Assembly (NCBI GenBank): GCA_017379075.1
Contig: JAFNXL010000044.1
Coordinates: forward strand, 1 to 53,954
Length of the DNA: 53,954 nt
Source: Bacteroidaceae bacterium
GTDB taxonomy: Bacteria > Bacteroidota > Bacteroidia > Bacteroidales > Bacteroidaceae
Direction: 5' to 3'
The translations under genes and the position numbers were made by a program. The notes under the pieces were generated by a model, which saw only the letters and a list, made by a program, of their open reading frames with translations, was not told the origin of the DNA and searched no databases. This document shows, in pieces, positions 1 to 7,427 of this stretch. Every line of letters starts with the position of its first letter. The first letter of the stretch is position 1.

Positions 1-1
1 G

Positions 2-247
2 GTGGAGGACGTGAACTCCGCGCTCATCACCAGCCGTCGCGTCATCTTCACCCCCAGCACCGAAATCAAGCAGGAGCTGGCAAAGACCGCCATCAGCATC
101 ACCTGCTACGACCGCAACGGCAACGTCATCAAGCAGGTTACCAGCGACGACGATGGCAACGTGGACAACGGCGAGGAACCCGAACCCACGCCCAGTAATC
201 CAACGCCTTCTGACCCCGACGACGATGAAGGAGGATTGGCGGGGTAA
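2..247 (+). CDS. HU-like DNA-binding protein, C-terminal part (cut by window edge)
   Basis: The reading frame is open from the left edge to TAA at 245-247, so only the last 81 or so residues are visible. The segment RVIFTPSTEIKQELAKT resembles the end of the long Bacteroidetes HU-type fold (the '...V.F.P...LK.EL' strand and helix). It is followed by an acidic, proline-rich tail (EEPEPTPSNPTPSDPDDDEGG), as is usual in this family. HU proteins bind and bend DNA in the nucleoid. The call is supported by the smalltalk micro-gene 390 bases downstream, because HU-like protein, smalltalk and amidase genes commonly sit together in Bacteroidetes. The N-terminal DNA-binding arm is outside the window, so the family call rests on the tail and context. 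Confidence 0.6.
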   Translation: MEDVNSALITSRRVIFTPSTEIKQELAKTAISITCYDRNGNVIKQVTSDDDGNVDNGEEPEPTPSNPTPSDPDDDEGGLAG

Positions 248-249
248 AA

Positions 250-290
250 GGGGGGGACCCTCCCCCCTGCCCCTCCCTCTATGGAGGGGA
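250..290 (+). terminator. Two adjacent GC hairpins after the HU-like gene
   Basis: GGGGGG at 251-256 can pair with CCCCCC at 262-267. CCCCTCC at 270-276 can pair with GGAGGGG at 283-289. They start 3 bases after the stop codon, which fits transcript ending or 3'-end protection. There is no clear U run, so intrinsic termination is uncertain. Similar GC hairpins are a common intergenic repeat in Bacteroidetes. Confidence 0.35.
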
Positions 291-344
291 GTATATAGCA
301 AACCCTCCATCCAACAAGCTAATGGCTAACAACGCTCCACCAAC

Positions 345-430
345 GTCATCCTGAACTCGTTTCAGGATCTCACCGCGAGCCATCACTCATCCTTCTCCGC
401 GGACAGATGCTGAACTAAATTCAGCATGAC
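345..430. repeat. Bipartite palindromic intergenic repeat, copy 1
   Basis: The 86-base element begins GTCATCCTGAA and ends TTCAGCATGAC, so the outer ends are inverted repeats. Each half is also its own palindrome (TCCTGAA..TTCAGGA and ATGCTGAA..TTCAGCAT). A second copy with a diverged middle lies at 18585-18671. Both copies are followed by GAAGAGCCAA. It does not encode protein. Confidence 0.75.
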
Positions 431-531
431 AATATGAAGAGCCAATAGCCAATAGCTTAAAGTAAAACAAACTAAAAACAAACCATTAACAACACCCCCG
501 ATAAAACAAAGTCTCCCCATAGAGGGCGAAC

Positions 532-610
532 AAGACCTTCAGAGGATTGACTAAATGTCAATCTGTGTCGCAGTGAGGGGAGCGCAGTCCCCTGCGCGAC
601 GGAGGGTCTT
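532..610 (+). other. Possible three-way-junction RNA fold upstream of the smalltalk gene
   Basis: An outer stem AAGACC (532-537) with GGTCTT (605-610) encloses two hairpins. One is GATTGAC (545-551) with GTCAATC (557-563) around a 5-base loop. The other is GTCGC (567-571) with GCGAC (596-600), containing GGGGA (577-581) with TCCCC (588-592). The element ends 23 bases before the smalltalk ATG. It could be a structured leader, or simply a dispersed palindromic repeat. The fold was found by eye, without an energy calculation. Confidence 0.4.
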
Positions 611-633
611 TAGAGGGGGTCCGTAGTCCATTT

Positions 634-735
634 ATGAGTATGAAAAATAAAGAAACCTGGAAACTAATCATCCAAACCGTAATCAGTATCCTTTCGGCAA
701 TAGCCACTACATTGGGATTGAATTCATGCCTCTGA
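634..735 (+). CDS. Smalltalk family micro-protein (33 aa)
   Basis: Reading from ATG at 634 gives 33 residues starting MSMKNKETWKLIIQ and ending TTLGLNSCL, with TGA at 733-735. The lysine-rich start, W-K-x-I-I-Q-x-V-I-S-I-L-x-A-I core and GxxSC end match the Bacteroidetes 'smalltalk protein' family of about 30-35 residues. Its function is unknown. The hydrophobic middle (LIIQTVISILSAIATTLG) suggests one membrane-inserted helix, and the LNSC end looks like a lipobox placed at the C-terminus. A second ATG at 640 is an alternative start. The HU-like gene lies upstream as expected. No N-acetylmuramoyl-L-alanine amidase follows, unlike many smalltalk loci. Confidence 0.8.
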   Translation: MSMKNKETWKLIIQTVISILSAIATTLGLNSCL

Positions 736-821
736 GCCTTTGAGCGGTGAGTGGTGAGTGGTGATCACCACTCAAAACTCAAAAATCTGTGGTCATCTGT
801 CGCATCTGCGTCATCTGCGTG
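731..821. repeat. Stacked short tandem arrays after the smalltalk stop codon
   Basis: From 731, five 7-base units of the form NNTGANN follow each other, with one extra C after the first unit. The first unit contains the smalltalk TGA stop. The array runs into a perfect 20-base palindrome at 755-774. From 784 a second array repeats ATCTG-containing units with a period of about 9 bases up to 821. No gene is seen between 736 and 1065 apart from the promoter below. Confidence 0.7.
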
Positions 822-1007
822 CAATTATTAAGTGATGAGTAACTCTACGCTAAACCTTCAGAACCTGCCTTTTTGGGGTGGGTTTTGTCGGTTTCATGGG
901 CTGTTCAATACGAAAACGCCCCCTCAAAAAACACGGCATTTTAGTCTTTTTCCTATAATGCGTGAACAGGCTCATCATTTACCTCCAAAAAGCATTTTTT
1001 CATTGTT

Positions 1008-1041
1008 TTTGCTTTATATTGGATAATATTGTGTATCTTTG
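1008..1041 (+). promoter_or_regulatory. Bacteroidetes-type promoter of the flavin reductase gene
   Basis: TATCTTTG at 1034-1041 matches the -7 consensus TAnnTTTG. TTTG at 1008-1011 is a -33 candidate, with a slightly long spacer of 22 bases. The position makes ATG 1066 the start codon and rules out a TTG at 1039 that overlaps the promoter. Confidence 0.6.
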
Positions 1042-1065
1042 TTTAAATTTAATGCATTTACACCA

Positions 1066-1629
1066 ATGAAAAGTTTTGGACAGAAAGCGTGGATGCTTCC
1101 ACAACCGGTACTGATTATCGGCACATACAATGGCGACGGCACGGCCAATGCCATGAATGCGGCATGGGGTGGCCAATGGGACGCAAAGGAAATTATGATA
1201 TCAATGGGCAAGCATGCCACCACGGAGAACCTTGCCAGATGCAATGAGTTCACTGTGGCATTTGCGACAAAGAAGACGATGGTGGCTGCCGACTTCGTGG
1301 GCATCGTGAGCGCCAAGAACGACCCCGAGAAGATGCAGAAGACGGGATGGACAGCCACAAAGGCGGAGCACGTGAACGCCCCCGTATTCTCGGATTTCCC
1401 CATGACCATGGAGTGCCGCATCCTGCGCAAGATTGACGAAAGCGAGGAGGGTTACTACATTGTGGCAGAGATTGTCAACATCGTGGTGGATGAAGCCTTC
1501 ATTGGCGAGGACGGCAAGCCCGATGTGGAGAAGATGCAGCTCATCACCTATGACCCAGTGCATCATGGTTATGTGGAGCTGGGCAAACGGGTGGGCAACG
1601 CGTTTGCGGACGGAAAGGAGCTGAAGTGA
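1066..1629 (+). CDS. Flavin reductase-like (flavoredoxin-type) protein
   Basis: This 187-residue protein fits the flavin reductase-like, FMN-binding split-barrel family (flavoredoxin). Its N-terminal stretch MLPQPVLIIGTYNGDGTANAMNAAWGG is the typical beginning, where a bound FMN is contacted, and it is followed by the conserved pattern of small residues. Members bind FMN and pass electrons between NAD(P)H or flavin pools and acceptors; the partner here is unknown. The length is normal. No signal peptide is seen, so it is cytosolic. The start at 1066 is chosen because the promoter lies just upstream. The stop overlaps the start of the DUF1294 gene (TGATG), so the two are co-translated. Confidence 0.85.
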   Translation: MKSFGQKAWMLPQPVLIIGTYNGDGTANAMNAAWGGQWDAKEIMISMGKHATTENLARCNEFTVAFATKKTMVAADFVGIVSAKNDPEKMQKTGWTATKAEHVNAPVFSDFPMTMECRILRKIDESEEGYYIVAEIVNIVVDEAFIGEDGKPDVEKMQLITYDPVHHGYVELGKRVGNAFADGKELK

Positions 1630-1889
1630 TGAAAGTCGGCCTGTTGTATTACTTAGCAATAGTCAACATCATCACCTTCATTGTGTATGGCATTGACAAG
1701 CTGAAGGCGAAGAAAGGGAGATGGCGCATACCGGAATCTACCTTGCTCCTGCTGGCCATCGTTGGCGGAAGCATGGGCGCATGGTGTGGTGTGAGGGTGT
1801 GGCATCACAAGACCTTGCACAAGAAGTTCAAATATGGCATTCCCTTGATTTTGGCTATACAAATAGGACTCCTTCTTTATTTAATATAG
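1629..1889 (+). CDS. DUF1294 family small membrane protein
   Basis: The 86-residue product has two or three membrane helices. Its central motif YGIDKLKAKKGRWRIPE, followed by LLLLAIVGGSMGAWCGVRVWHHKT, is characteristic of DUF1294. In other bacteria this domain is often fused to a cold-shock domain, but no such domain is present here. The function is unknown. ATG 1629 overlaps the upstream TGA, which indicates translational coupling; an in-frame GTG at 1626 is less likely. A strong terminator follows 26 bases downstream. Confidence 0.85.
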   Translation: MKVGLLYYLAIVNIITFIVYGIDKLKAKKGRWRIPESTLLLLAIVGGSMGAWCGVRVWHHKTLHKKFKYGIPLILAIQIGLLLYLI

Positions 1890-1915
1890 CAAAATAATAG
1901 CAAAGCAATAATAGC

Positions 1916-1943
1916 AAAAGGCAGGCTCAACACCTGCCTTTTT
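1916..1943 (+). terminator. Intrinsic terminator after the DUF1294 gene
   Basis: AAAAGGCAGG (1916-1925) pairs with CCTGCCTTTT (1933-1942) around a 7-base loop and ends in a run of T. The A run on the left lets it also work for the convergent GH92 gene on the minus strand. Confidence 0.9.
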
Positions 1944-1977
1944 CCGTATGCAATTGTCTTTCTAATGGAGCGGCTGC

Positions 1978-4197
1978 TTACTTCATCTGGAAGTCGAGCG
2001 TTCCTCCGGCCATAATCTGCTGATGACTGATTTTGAGGTCGGTAAGTGGCTTTCCATTAAGTTTTACTTTCTTCACATAGATGCGCTCATCGGTCTTGTT
2101 GGGGGCATTGATGACAAAGTCCTTTCCGCCAGCCAAGTGGAGGGTGGCCTTCTTGTAAAGGGGTGTGCCGATGACATATTCAGCAGAGCCAGCATTGAAG
2201 GGATAGAAGCCAAGCGCCGAGAAGATGTACCATGCCGACATCTGTCCGCAGTCGTCGTTGCCGGCATAGCCGCAAGGCGTGGCGTTGTAGAAGCTGCTGC
2301 GCACCTGATGCACAAGTTCCTGGGTACGCGAGGGTTTTCCGGCAAAGTTGTACAGATATACGGTGTGGTGGCTGGGCTCGTTGCCATGGGCATACTGGCC
2401 GATGAATCCGCTGGCATTGCCGTTGCGCTCGCCGCTGGTGGCGGTGAGGGTGAAGTTCTCATCGAGTTTCTGGATGAAGTTCTTTGTACCGCCAAAGAGG
2501 TCAATCATGCCCTGTGGGTTGTGGGGCACAAACCACATGTACTGCCATGCGTTTCCTTCAATGAAGCAGGGCTCTTCGTAACTGAGCGGGTCGAAGGGCT
2601 CAACCCATTCGCCCTTGTCGTTCTTGGGGCGGAAGAAGCCCGATTCCTTATGGAAGAGGTTGCGGTATGACTCGCTGCGCTTGTGGAAACGCTCATAGTC
2701 GGCGGTCTTGCCCAGCTTCTTTGCCACGGCAGCCACGCACCAGTCGTCAAACGCCTGCTCAAGGGTGATGCTCACGCTCATATTCTGCAGGTTTTGTGGC
2801 ATATAGCCGTGCTTTTCCCACACCTCAAAGGGCGAGTTGTAGTGGCTGCGCGTGCTGCTTTCCACCATGGCGCGATAGGTTTTTTCAACGTCGATGTCGG
2901 GCAATTCGGCCAGTATGGCATCGGAGAGCACGGGGATGGCGTGATTGCCAATCATGCAGTAGTTCTCCTGGCCCCAGAGGTCCCAGATGGGCAGATAGCC
3001 GTATGACTCGTGATGGAGCACCATGTCGCGCACAAACTGGGCTGCCACACCGGGGGCTAGCAGGGTATAGAGGGGGTGTGCCGCGCGGAAGGTGTCCCAC
3101 AGGCTGAAGGTGCTGTGATACACTTGCCCCTGGGGCATCTGCTTGATTTCGTAGTTGGTGGTCATGTAGCGGCCGTCCACATCGCTCATGGTATTGGGTT
3201 GCATGAGCACATGGTAGAGCCCGGTGTAGAAAATGGTTTTCTGTTCGTCGGTGGCCTCAATGTCAATACATGACAACTCCTTCTGCCATGTGTCGTGTGC
3301 GGCCTTTACATAGTGGCTGAAGTCCCAGCTGGTGGCCTCGGCCTTCATGTTGAGGCGCGCGCCATCGCTGTCAACCGGAGAGATGGCCACCTTGACGGTG
3401 AGCTCGTTGCCTTCGCTGGCGTCAAAGGAGAGCGCGCTGCGCAACACACGGCCGTTGACAACCTCGCTCTGCCCGGCATTGCGTTCGCCGTCCATGAGCA
3501 GGCGGGTATGGAAGGGGCGCGAGAACTCGGCACGGAAATAGACCTTGCGCATCTTTGCCCAACCGGTGATGATGCGGTAGCCCTCAATGGTGCGGTTGTC
3601 CACAATGCGTATCTGGCTTTGGATGATGTTATAGGCACGCTTTCCGGTGTAGTAGGCCTCGCCCTTGAAGGTGCTGCGGTCAAGGTCGAGCACTACGGCC
3701 TGCTGCTTTCCTTTGGGGAAGGTGTAGTGGTGGATGCCGGTGCGCACAGTGGAAGAGAGTTCAACCTTGACGCCGCTCTCCTGCAAATGCACCATGTAAT
3801 AGCCTGGCTTTGCCGCCTCGGCATCGTGGCTGTAGGTTTGGCCGAAATCGCCCTCCTGCAACATTTTTGGGGTTACCTCCCACGAAACTGGCATCAGGCT
3901 GACGTCGATGAGGTCGGTGCAACCGGTACCGCTCAGGTGGGTATGGGTAAAGCCGTAAATCTTGTTTTTGTTGTAGTCGTAACCCGAACAGGGGTCCCAA
4001 GTGACGTTGTTTTCGGTTTCAGGGCTAAGCTGCACCATACCTTGTGGCATGGTGGCACCCGGGAAGGTGCTTCCGCTCAGCGCACCGGTATCGTCCGTCT
4101 GTGTGCCAATGAACGGATTTACGAACGTTGTATAATCGTTGGCATAAGCGGCACCGAAAGCCATTGCCAACAATAGTGAAAATAATGTCTTCTTCAT
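1978..4197 (-). CDS. GH92 family alpha-mannosidase, secreted
   Basis: This 739-residue protein begins with a signal peptide (residues 1-19, cut after AYA). It contains the signatures of glycoside hydrolase family 92: VNPFIGT near residue 26, YGFTHTHLSGTGC at about 81-93, EGNAWQYMWFVPHN from about 547, GNEPSHH at about 605, and GNDDCGQMSAWYIF from 646. The GNDD aspartates correspond to the region carrying the catalytic base in GH92. The family consists of calcium-dependent exo-alpha-mannosidases, often alpha-1,2, that trim mannans and N-glycans in the periplasm. The length is normal for the family. It lies 43 bases behind the GH20 gene on the same strand, so the two probably form one operon acting on host or yeast glycoprotein glycans. 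Confidence 0.93.
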   Translation of the reverse strand: MKKTLFSLLLAMAFGAAYANDYTTFVNPFIGTQTDDTGALSGSTFPGATMPQGMVQLSPETENNVTWDPCSGYDYNKNKIYGFTHTHLSGTGCTDLIDVSLMPVSWEVTPKMLQEGDFGQTYSHDAEAAKPGYYMVHLQESGVKVELSSTVRTGIHHYTFPKGKQQAVVLDLDRSTFKGEAYYTGKRAYNIIQSQIRIVDNRTIEGYRIITGWAKMRKVYFRAEFSRPFHTRLLMDGERNAGQSEVVNGRVLRSALSFDASEGNELTVKVAISPVDSDGARLNMKAEATSWDFSHYVKAAHDTWQKELSCIDIEATDEQKTIFYTGLYHVLMQPNTMSDVDGRYMTTNYEIKQMPQGQVYHSTFSLWDTFRAAHPLYTLLAPGVAAQFVRDMVLHHESYGYLPIWDLWGQENYCMIGNHAIPVLSDAILAELPDIDVEKTYRAMVESSTRSHYNSPFEVWEKHGYMPQNLQNMSVSITLEQAFDDWCVAAVAKKLGKTADYERFHKRSESYRNLFHKESGFFRPKNDKGEWVEPFDPLSYEEPCFIEGNAWQYMWFVPHNPQGMIDLFGGTKNFIQKLDENFTLTATSGERNGNASGFIGQYAHGNEPSHHTVYLYNFAGKPSRTQELVHQVRSSFYNATPCGYAGNDDCGQMSAWYIFSALGFYPFNAGSAEYVIGTPLYKKATLHLAGGKDFVINAPNKTDERIYVKKVKLNGKPLTDLKISHQQIMAGGTLDFQMK

Positions 4198-4240
4198 ACG
4201 TCTTATAATGTGGGTTGTTTATGCGGGGAGTGTTTGTCAA

Positions 4241-6208
4241 TCAACGGATGAAATTCTCCACCTTGAAGCCAGTTACATTGCTTCTGAACTTTCCTGCCTT
4301 TCTGAGGGGGAAATGAAGTGTCTGCACATAGTCGTACTGCTTCTTGTCGCAAATCCAACGCTTCTCCCGTTTGAGCTCGTCCTGCAGCTTGCCGTCTACA
4401 AAGAGGCGGGTGGCGCTGTTGGTACATTCTATGCGTATTTCGCGACGCTTGCCCTGCTCAAGGGTATAGTTGAAGGTGTAGAGATAGCCATCGCGCTGGA
4501 AGGCCATGCGTCTGTCCTCGGGGCCTGCAAGCCAAAACTTGGCCTCATCATTTGAGAAAAGCAGCGTGCCGGGCTCTTCTTTCTGGGCATCGAGCGTGAA
4601 GCTGATGGTGTGGAAAAAGCCTGCCTTGCCGACGGGATATGTCTTTCCGGGCTTTACTTTAGGGAGGCTGTACACCACGCTGTTTGGCATGCCCGCAAAG
4701 CGTCCAAGCTCGTTTACGCCCGGAGCTTCGGAAAGGATGTTGCGGCGTGTGTCAAAATCGTCGAAGGGGACGGTTCTTTGGAAATGATTCCATGTGACGG
4801 CGGCCATATATTGAGTGGCAGGGATGGCGCGGTGGTGTATGTCGGACACGGAAATGCCGTTATAGGCAATATCATTCCATATGGCAAACATTCCGCCCAG
4901 AAGGCAGGGGTCATGAGGGTCGAGTATGGTGGCGTTGAATGTGCCGGGGTGCCATTTGGTGTAGAGATTCTTCACGTTGAGATAGTCGGCATAGTATCCG
5001 GCCGCGGGCACAATGTAGGTTGACCATGAGGGAATGCACACCAGCTTATAGCCTTGATTCTTCATGTCTGTGGGATTGGCGTATTGGGGATACCAGCACT
5101 GCATGATGACGTTCTCCGAGCGGACGGGCGTATTGCCCTTGGCATGGGTGAGCGCACCCCACAACCAGGGCTGCTTGCCGAAGCGCTGCACAAGGTCGAG
5201 GTAATGGTCGGTGAAGGCACGGAACTTCTCCACCACCTTCTTATCCTTATTGCTGTACTCGTCCGTGCCGATGTGGACATTGGGTCCCCAGAACACAGGG
5301 TCGTCGCCTTGAAGATACTCGGTAAAGAGGGAGTCGAGAAAGGTGTATACGTTGGGGTTGAAAAGGTCAAGGTGATCCAAGCCCCACTCTTTTGAGCCGA
5401 ACTCTTCACGGAAACGGGAGAAGCACAGAGAATGCGCGGGTGCGTCAATCTCGGGGATAATGTTCACGCAACGCTTGGCAGCGTCTTTTTGGAACTGACG
5501 AAAACCGTCTTTGGTATAGTGGCCGTCCTTGGCGGTGAGTTCGGGAAACCACTCGCTCTCAAGACGGAAGGCGGCATAGGTGTCATCCCACGAATCTTCG
5601 TGAATCTTTGCGGCGCGGTCGTTAAGATGGATCTGGAAGGTGTTCATCTTATAATAAGCCATCACCCTGGCGTACTTTTCGAGGTAATCCAGCGGCACGT
5701 ACTTGCGGCCCACGTCAATCATATAGCCACGCACGGGAAAATCGGGCCAGTCGCGTATGGTGCCCCTGGGCAATGCCGTGCCCTCGTGTTGCTCCATAAT
5801 CTGCAACAGGGTGCGGGTGCCCCAATAAGCTCCGGTGGCGGTTTGTGCCTTCAGCAGTATGCGGTCGGCAATCTCGATGCTATAGCCTTCCTCGCCCAAT
5901 TCCTTGTCTTCTACAAGGCTTATGACAATGGCTCCGGAAGGTGTTTTGGTGTCTGGCTTCATCGCCTTGGCCTTCATGCTCTTGCCGAACATCAGCCCAT
6001 AGTCGGCGGCCATTTCCGTGGCGGCGTTGGAGAGGGCGGCATCGGTATACAGCACTTTGGTGGCGGGGCTTACGGGCAATGTGCCTTCGGCTCCCTTCCA
6101 ATGGCGCAGCTCGGGGATAACGAACGGTTTTGCGTTCTCTGCTTTCAACATGCCTGACGCACTCAGCATGAACAGCGCAAGGCAAAGGATGAGGATTTTG
6201 TTTCGCAT
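4241..6208 (-). CDS. GH20 family beta-N-acetylhexosaminidase, secreted
   Basis: The 655-residue protein has a signal peptide (residues 1-23) and an N-terminal GH20b-type domain to about residue 150. A GH20 barrel starts at RGYMIDVGRKYVPLDYL (160-175) and includes PEIDAPAHS (about 252-260). The catalytic D-E pair is in HIGTDE at 312-317; the aspartate orients the substrate N-acetyl group and the glutamate is the general acid. A C-terminal beta-rich segment of about 150 residues resembles a concanavalin/LamG-like module. The enzyme would release terminal GlcNAc or GalNAc from glycans. It is the first gene of an operon with the GH92 mannosidase. No clear -7 element was found upstream. Confidence 0.9.
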   Translation of the reverse strand: MRNKILILCLALFMLSASGMLKAENAKPFVIPELRHWKGAEGTLPVSPATKVLYTDAALSNAATEMAADYGLMFGKSMKAKAMKPDTKTPSGAIVISLVEDKELGEEGYSIEIADRILLKAQTATGAYWGTRTLLQIMEQHEGTALPRGTIRDWPDFPVRGYMIDVGRKYVPLDYLEKYARVMAYYKMNTFQIHLNDRAAKIHEDSWDDTYAAFRLESEWFPELTAKDGHYTKDGFRQFQKDAAKRCVNIIPEIDAPAHSLCFSRFREEFGSKEWGLDHLDLFNPNVYTFLDSLFTEYLQGDDPVFWGPNVHIGTDEYSNKDKKVVEKFRAFTDHYLDLVQRFGKQPWLWGALTHAKGNTPVRSENVIMQCWYPQYANPTDMKNQGYKLVCIPSWSTYIVPAAGYYADYLNVKNLYTKWHPGTFNATILDPHDPCLLGGMFAIWNDIAYNGISVSDIHHRAIPATQYMAAVTWNHFQRTVPFDDFDTRRNILSEAPGVNELGRFAGMPNSVVYSLPKVKPGKTYPVGKAGFFHTISFTLDAQKEEPGTLLFSNDEAKFWLAGPEDRRMAFQRDGYLYTFNYTLEQGKRREIRIECTNSATRLFVDGKLQDELKREKRWICDKKQYDYVQTLHFPLRKAGKFRSNVTGFKVENFIR

Positions 6209-6248
6209 AGGTATCTATATGAGTTTAAATCAATTATTTAACTAAGAA

Positions 6249-6280
6249 GAGCGAACGGGTAATTTCCATTCGCTCCTTTT
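6249..6280 (-). terminator. Terminator of the pheT-yebC-TSCPD gene group
   Basis: On the minus strand GAGCGAA and TTCGCTC form a stem (plus-strand arms 6249-6255 and 6269-6275), followed by TTCTTAGTT. It lies between the stop of the TSCPD gene and the start of the GH20 gene, so it separates the two transcription units. An A/T-rich tail exists on both sides. Confidence 0.7.
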
Positions 6281-6300
6281 GTGTATGTATATGTCTGGCA

Positions 6301-6600
6301 TCAGTCTTCCTGGGCGGTGCGGTTCAGTTGCTCAAGGGCTCGGCAGAGTTGGTCGGGGCAAGAAGTGGACTTGCTTCCGCACCTTATGCCGTCCAGGCGG
6401 CTGATTACCTCCTGGGGCTTCATGCCGATGACAAGGCGGCTAAGACCTTTTGTGTTGCCGTCGCACCCGCCATGGAAATGGCATTGGCAGATGCGTCCGT
6501 CCTCATCGAGGGCCACTTGGATAAACTGGCTGCATGTGCCTCGTGTCTTGTAGAGCACTTCGGGGCGTTGGCACGCCTGCTGTTGGCTGATTTCTGACAT
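6301..6600 (-). CDS. TSCPD domain protein (TIGR03905 type)
   Basis: The 99-residue protein carries the four-cysteine pattern of the TIGR03905 group: TRGTCSQFI, then CHFHGGC, then RCGSKSTSCPDQL. The last piece contains the TSCPD-like motif, also found at the end of some ribonucleotide reductases. The cysteines suggest metal binding; the function is unknown. It starts 8 bases after the yebC stop codon and is the last gene of the pheT-yebC group, an order I associate with Bacteroidetes. The N-terminus is somewhat longer than the core domain. Confidence 0.8.
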   Translation of the reverse strand: MSEISQQQACQRPEVLYKTRGTCSQFIQVALDEDGRICQCHFHGGCDGNTKGLSRLVIGMKPQEVISRLDGIRCGSKSTSCPDQLCRALEQLNRTAQED

Positions 6601-6608
6601 CTCGCTTC

Positions 6609-7352
6609 TTACTCCTCCTCGGGCTTCATGTTGGTGTAGACGGTCTGCACGTCGTCAAACTCTTCCATCTTCTCCACCATCTTGTTGATTACCTCGCGCT
6701 GTTCGGGGGTAACTTCCTTCAGGTCGTTGGGGATATAGGTGAACTCACCACCGACATCCTCAAATCCCTTTGCTTCCAGGGCTTTCTGGATTTCGCTATA
6801 GCTTGTGGGCTCGCCATAGATGGTGATTGTGGTTTCGTCCTTTTCCTCGTCATACTCCTCATCGTACTCTTCCTCCACTCCGAAGTCAATCATCTCCAGA
6901 ATGAAGTCGTCCATGTCCATGTCTGCGCTCTTCTTGAAAGAGAAGACACACTTGTGGTCAAACAGGAATGACAACGAGCCGGTGGTGCCCATGTTGCCGC
7001 TGAACTTGTTGAAAATGGAACGTACGTCGGCAACGGTACGGGTGGTATTGTCGGTAAGTGTATCCACGAAGATTGCCACACCATGAGGGCCGTATCCTTC
7101 GTAAGTTACGCTCTTGTAGTCGCTCTGGTCCTTGCCCATTGCGTTCTTGATGGCACGTTCGATGTTGTCCTTCGGCATGTTCTCGCGCTTGCAAACGGCG
7201 ATTACCGAACGCAGTGCGGGATTCATGTCGGGTTCGGGACCGCCAGCCTTCACGGCGATGGCAATCTGCTTGCCAAGGCGGGTAAATGTCTTGGCCATGT
7301 GGCCCCAACGTTTCATTTTGGCCGCTTTGCGGTATTCAAATGCTCTTCCCAT
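6609..7352 (-). CDS. yebC: YebC/PmpR family DNA-binding regulator
   Basis: The 247-residue protein matches the YebC family end to end. It has the N-terminal helical domain MGRAFEYRKAAKMKRWGHMAKTF, the NPALRSVIAVCKRENMPKDNIERAI core, the YEGYGPHGVAIFVD motif and the C-terminal ferredoxin-like domain. An acidic insert (EEEYDEEYDEEKDE) lies near residues 165-180. Members act as transcriptional regulators, and more recent work on the family links them to relief of ribosome stalling. It sits between pheT and the TSCPD gene on the same strand and is cytosolic. Confidence 0.95.
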   Translation of the reverse strand: MGRAFEYRKAAKMKRWGHMAKTFTRLGKQIAIAVKAGGPEPDMNPALRSVIAVCKRENMPKDNIERAIKNAMGKDQSDYKSVTYEGYGPHGVAIFVDTLTDNTTRTVADVRSIFNKFSGNMGTTGSLSFLFDHKCVFSFKKSADMDMDDFILEMIDFGVEEEYDEEYDEEKDETTITIYGEPTSYSEIQKALEAKGFEDVGGEFTYIPNDLKEVTPEQREVINKMVEKMEEFDDVQTVYTNMKPEEE

Positions 7353-7427
7353 AGGATATTACTTTATATATGTTTGATGTTTAACGTTTTCTTTGTTCTT
7401 GTCTCTGTGATGAACCTTCGCCGGGGA

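Noticed and set aside
832-1026. 64-codon plus-strand frame before the flavin reductase gene
   Set aside because: It overlaps the promoter of the next gene, has no recognisable features, and lies in repeat-rich spacer.
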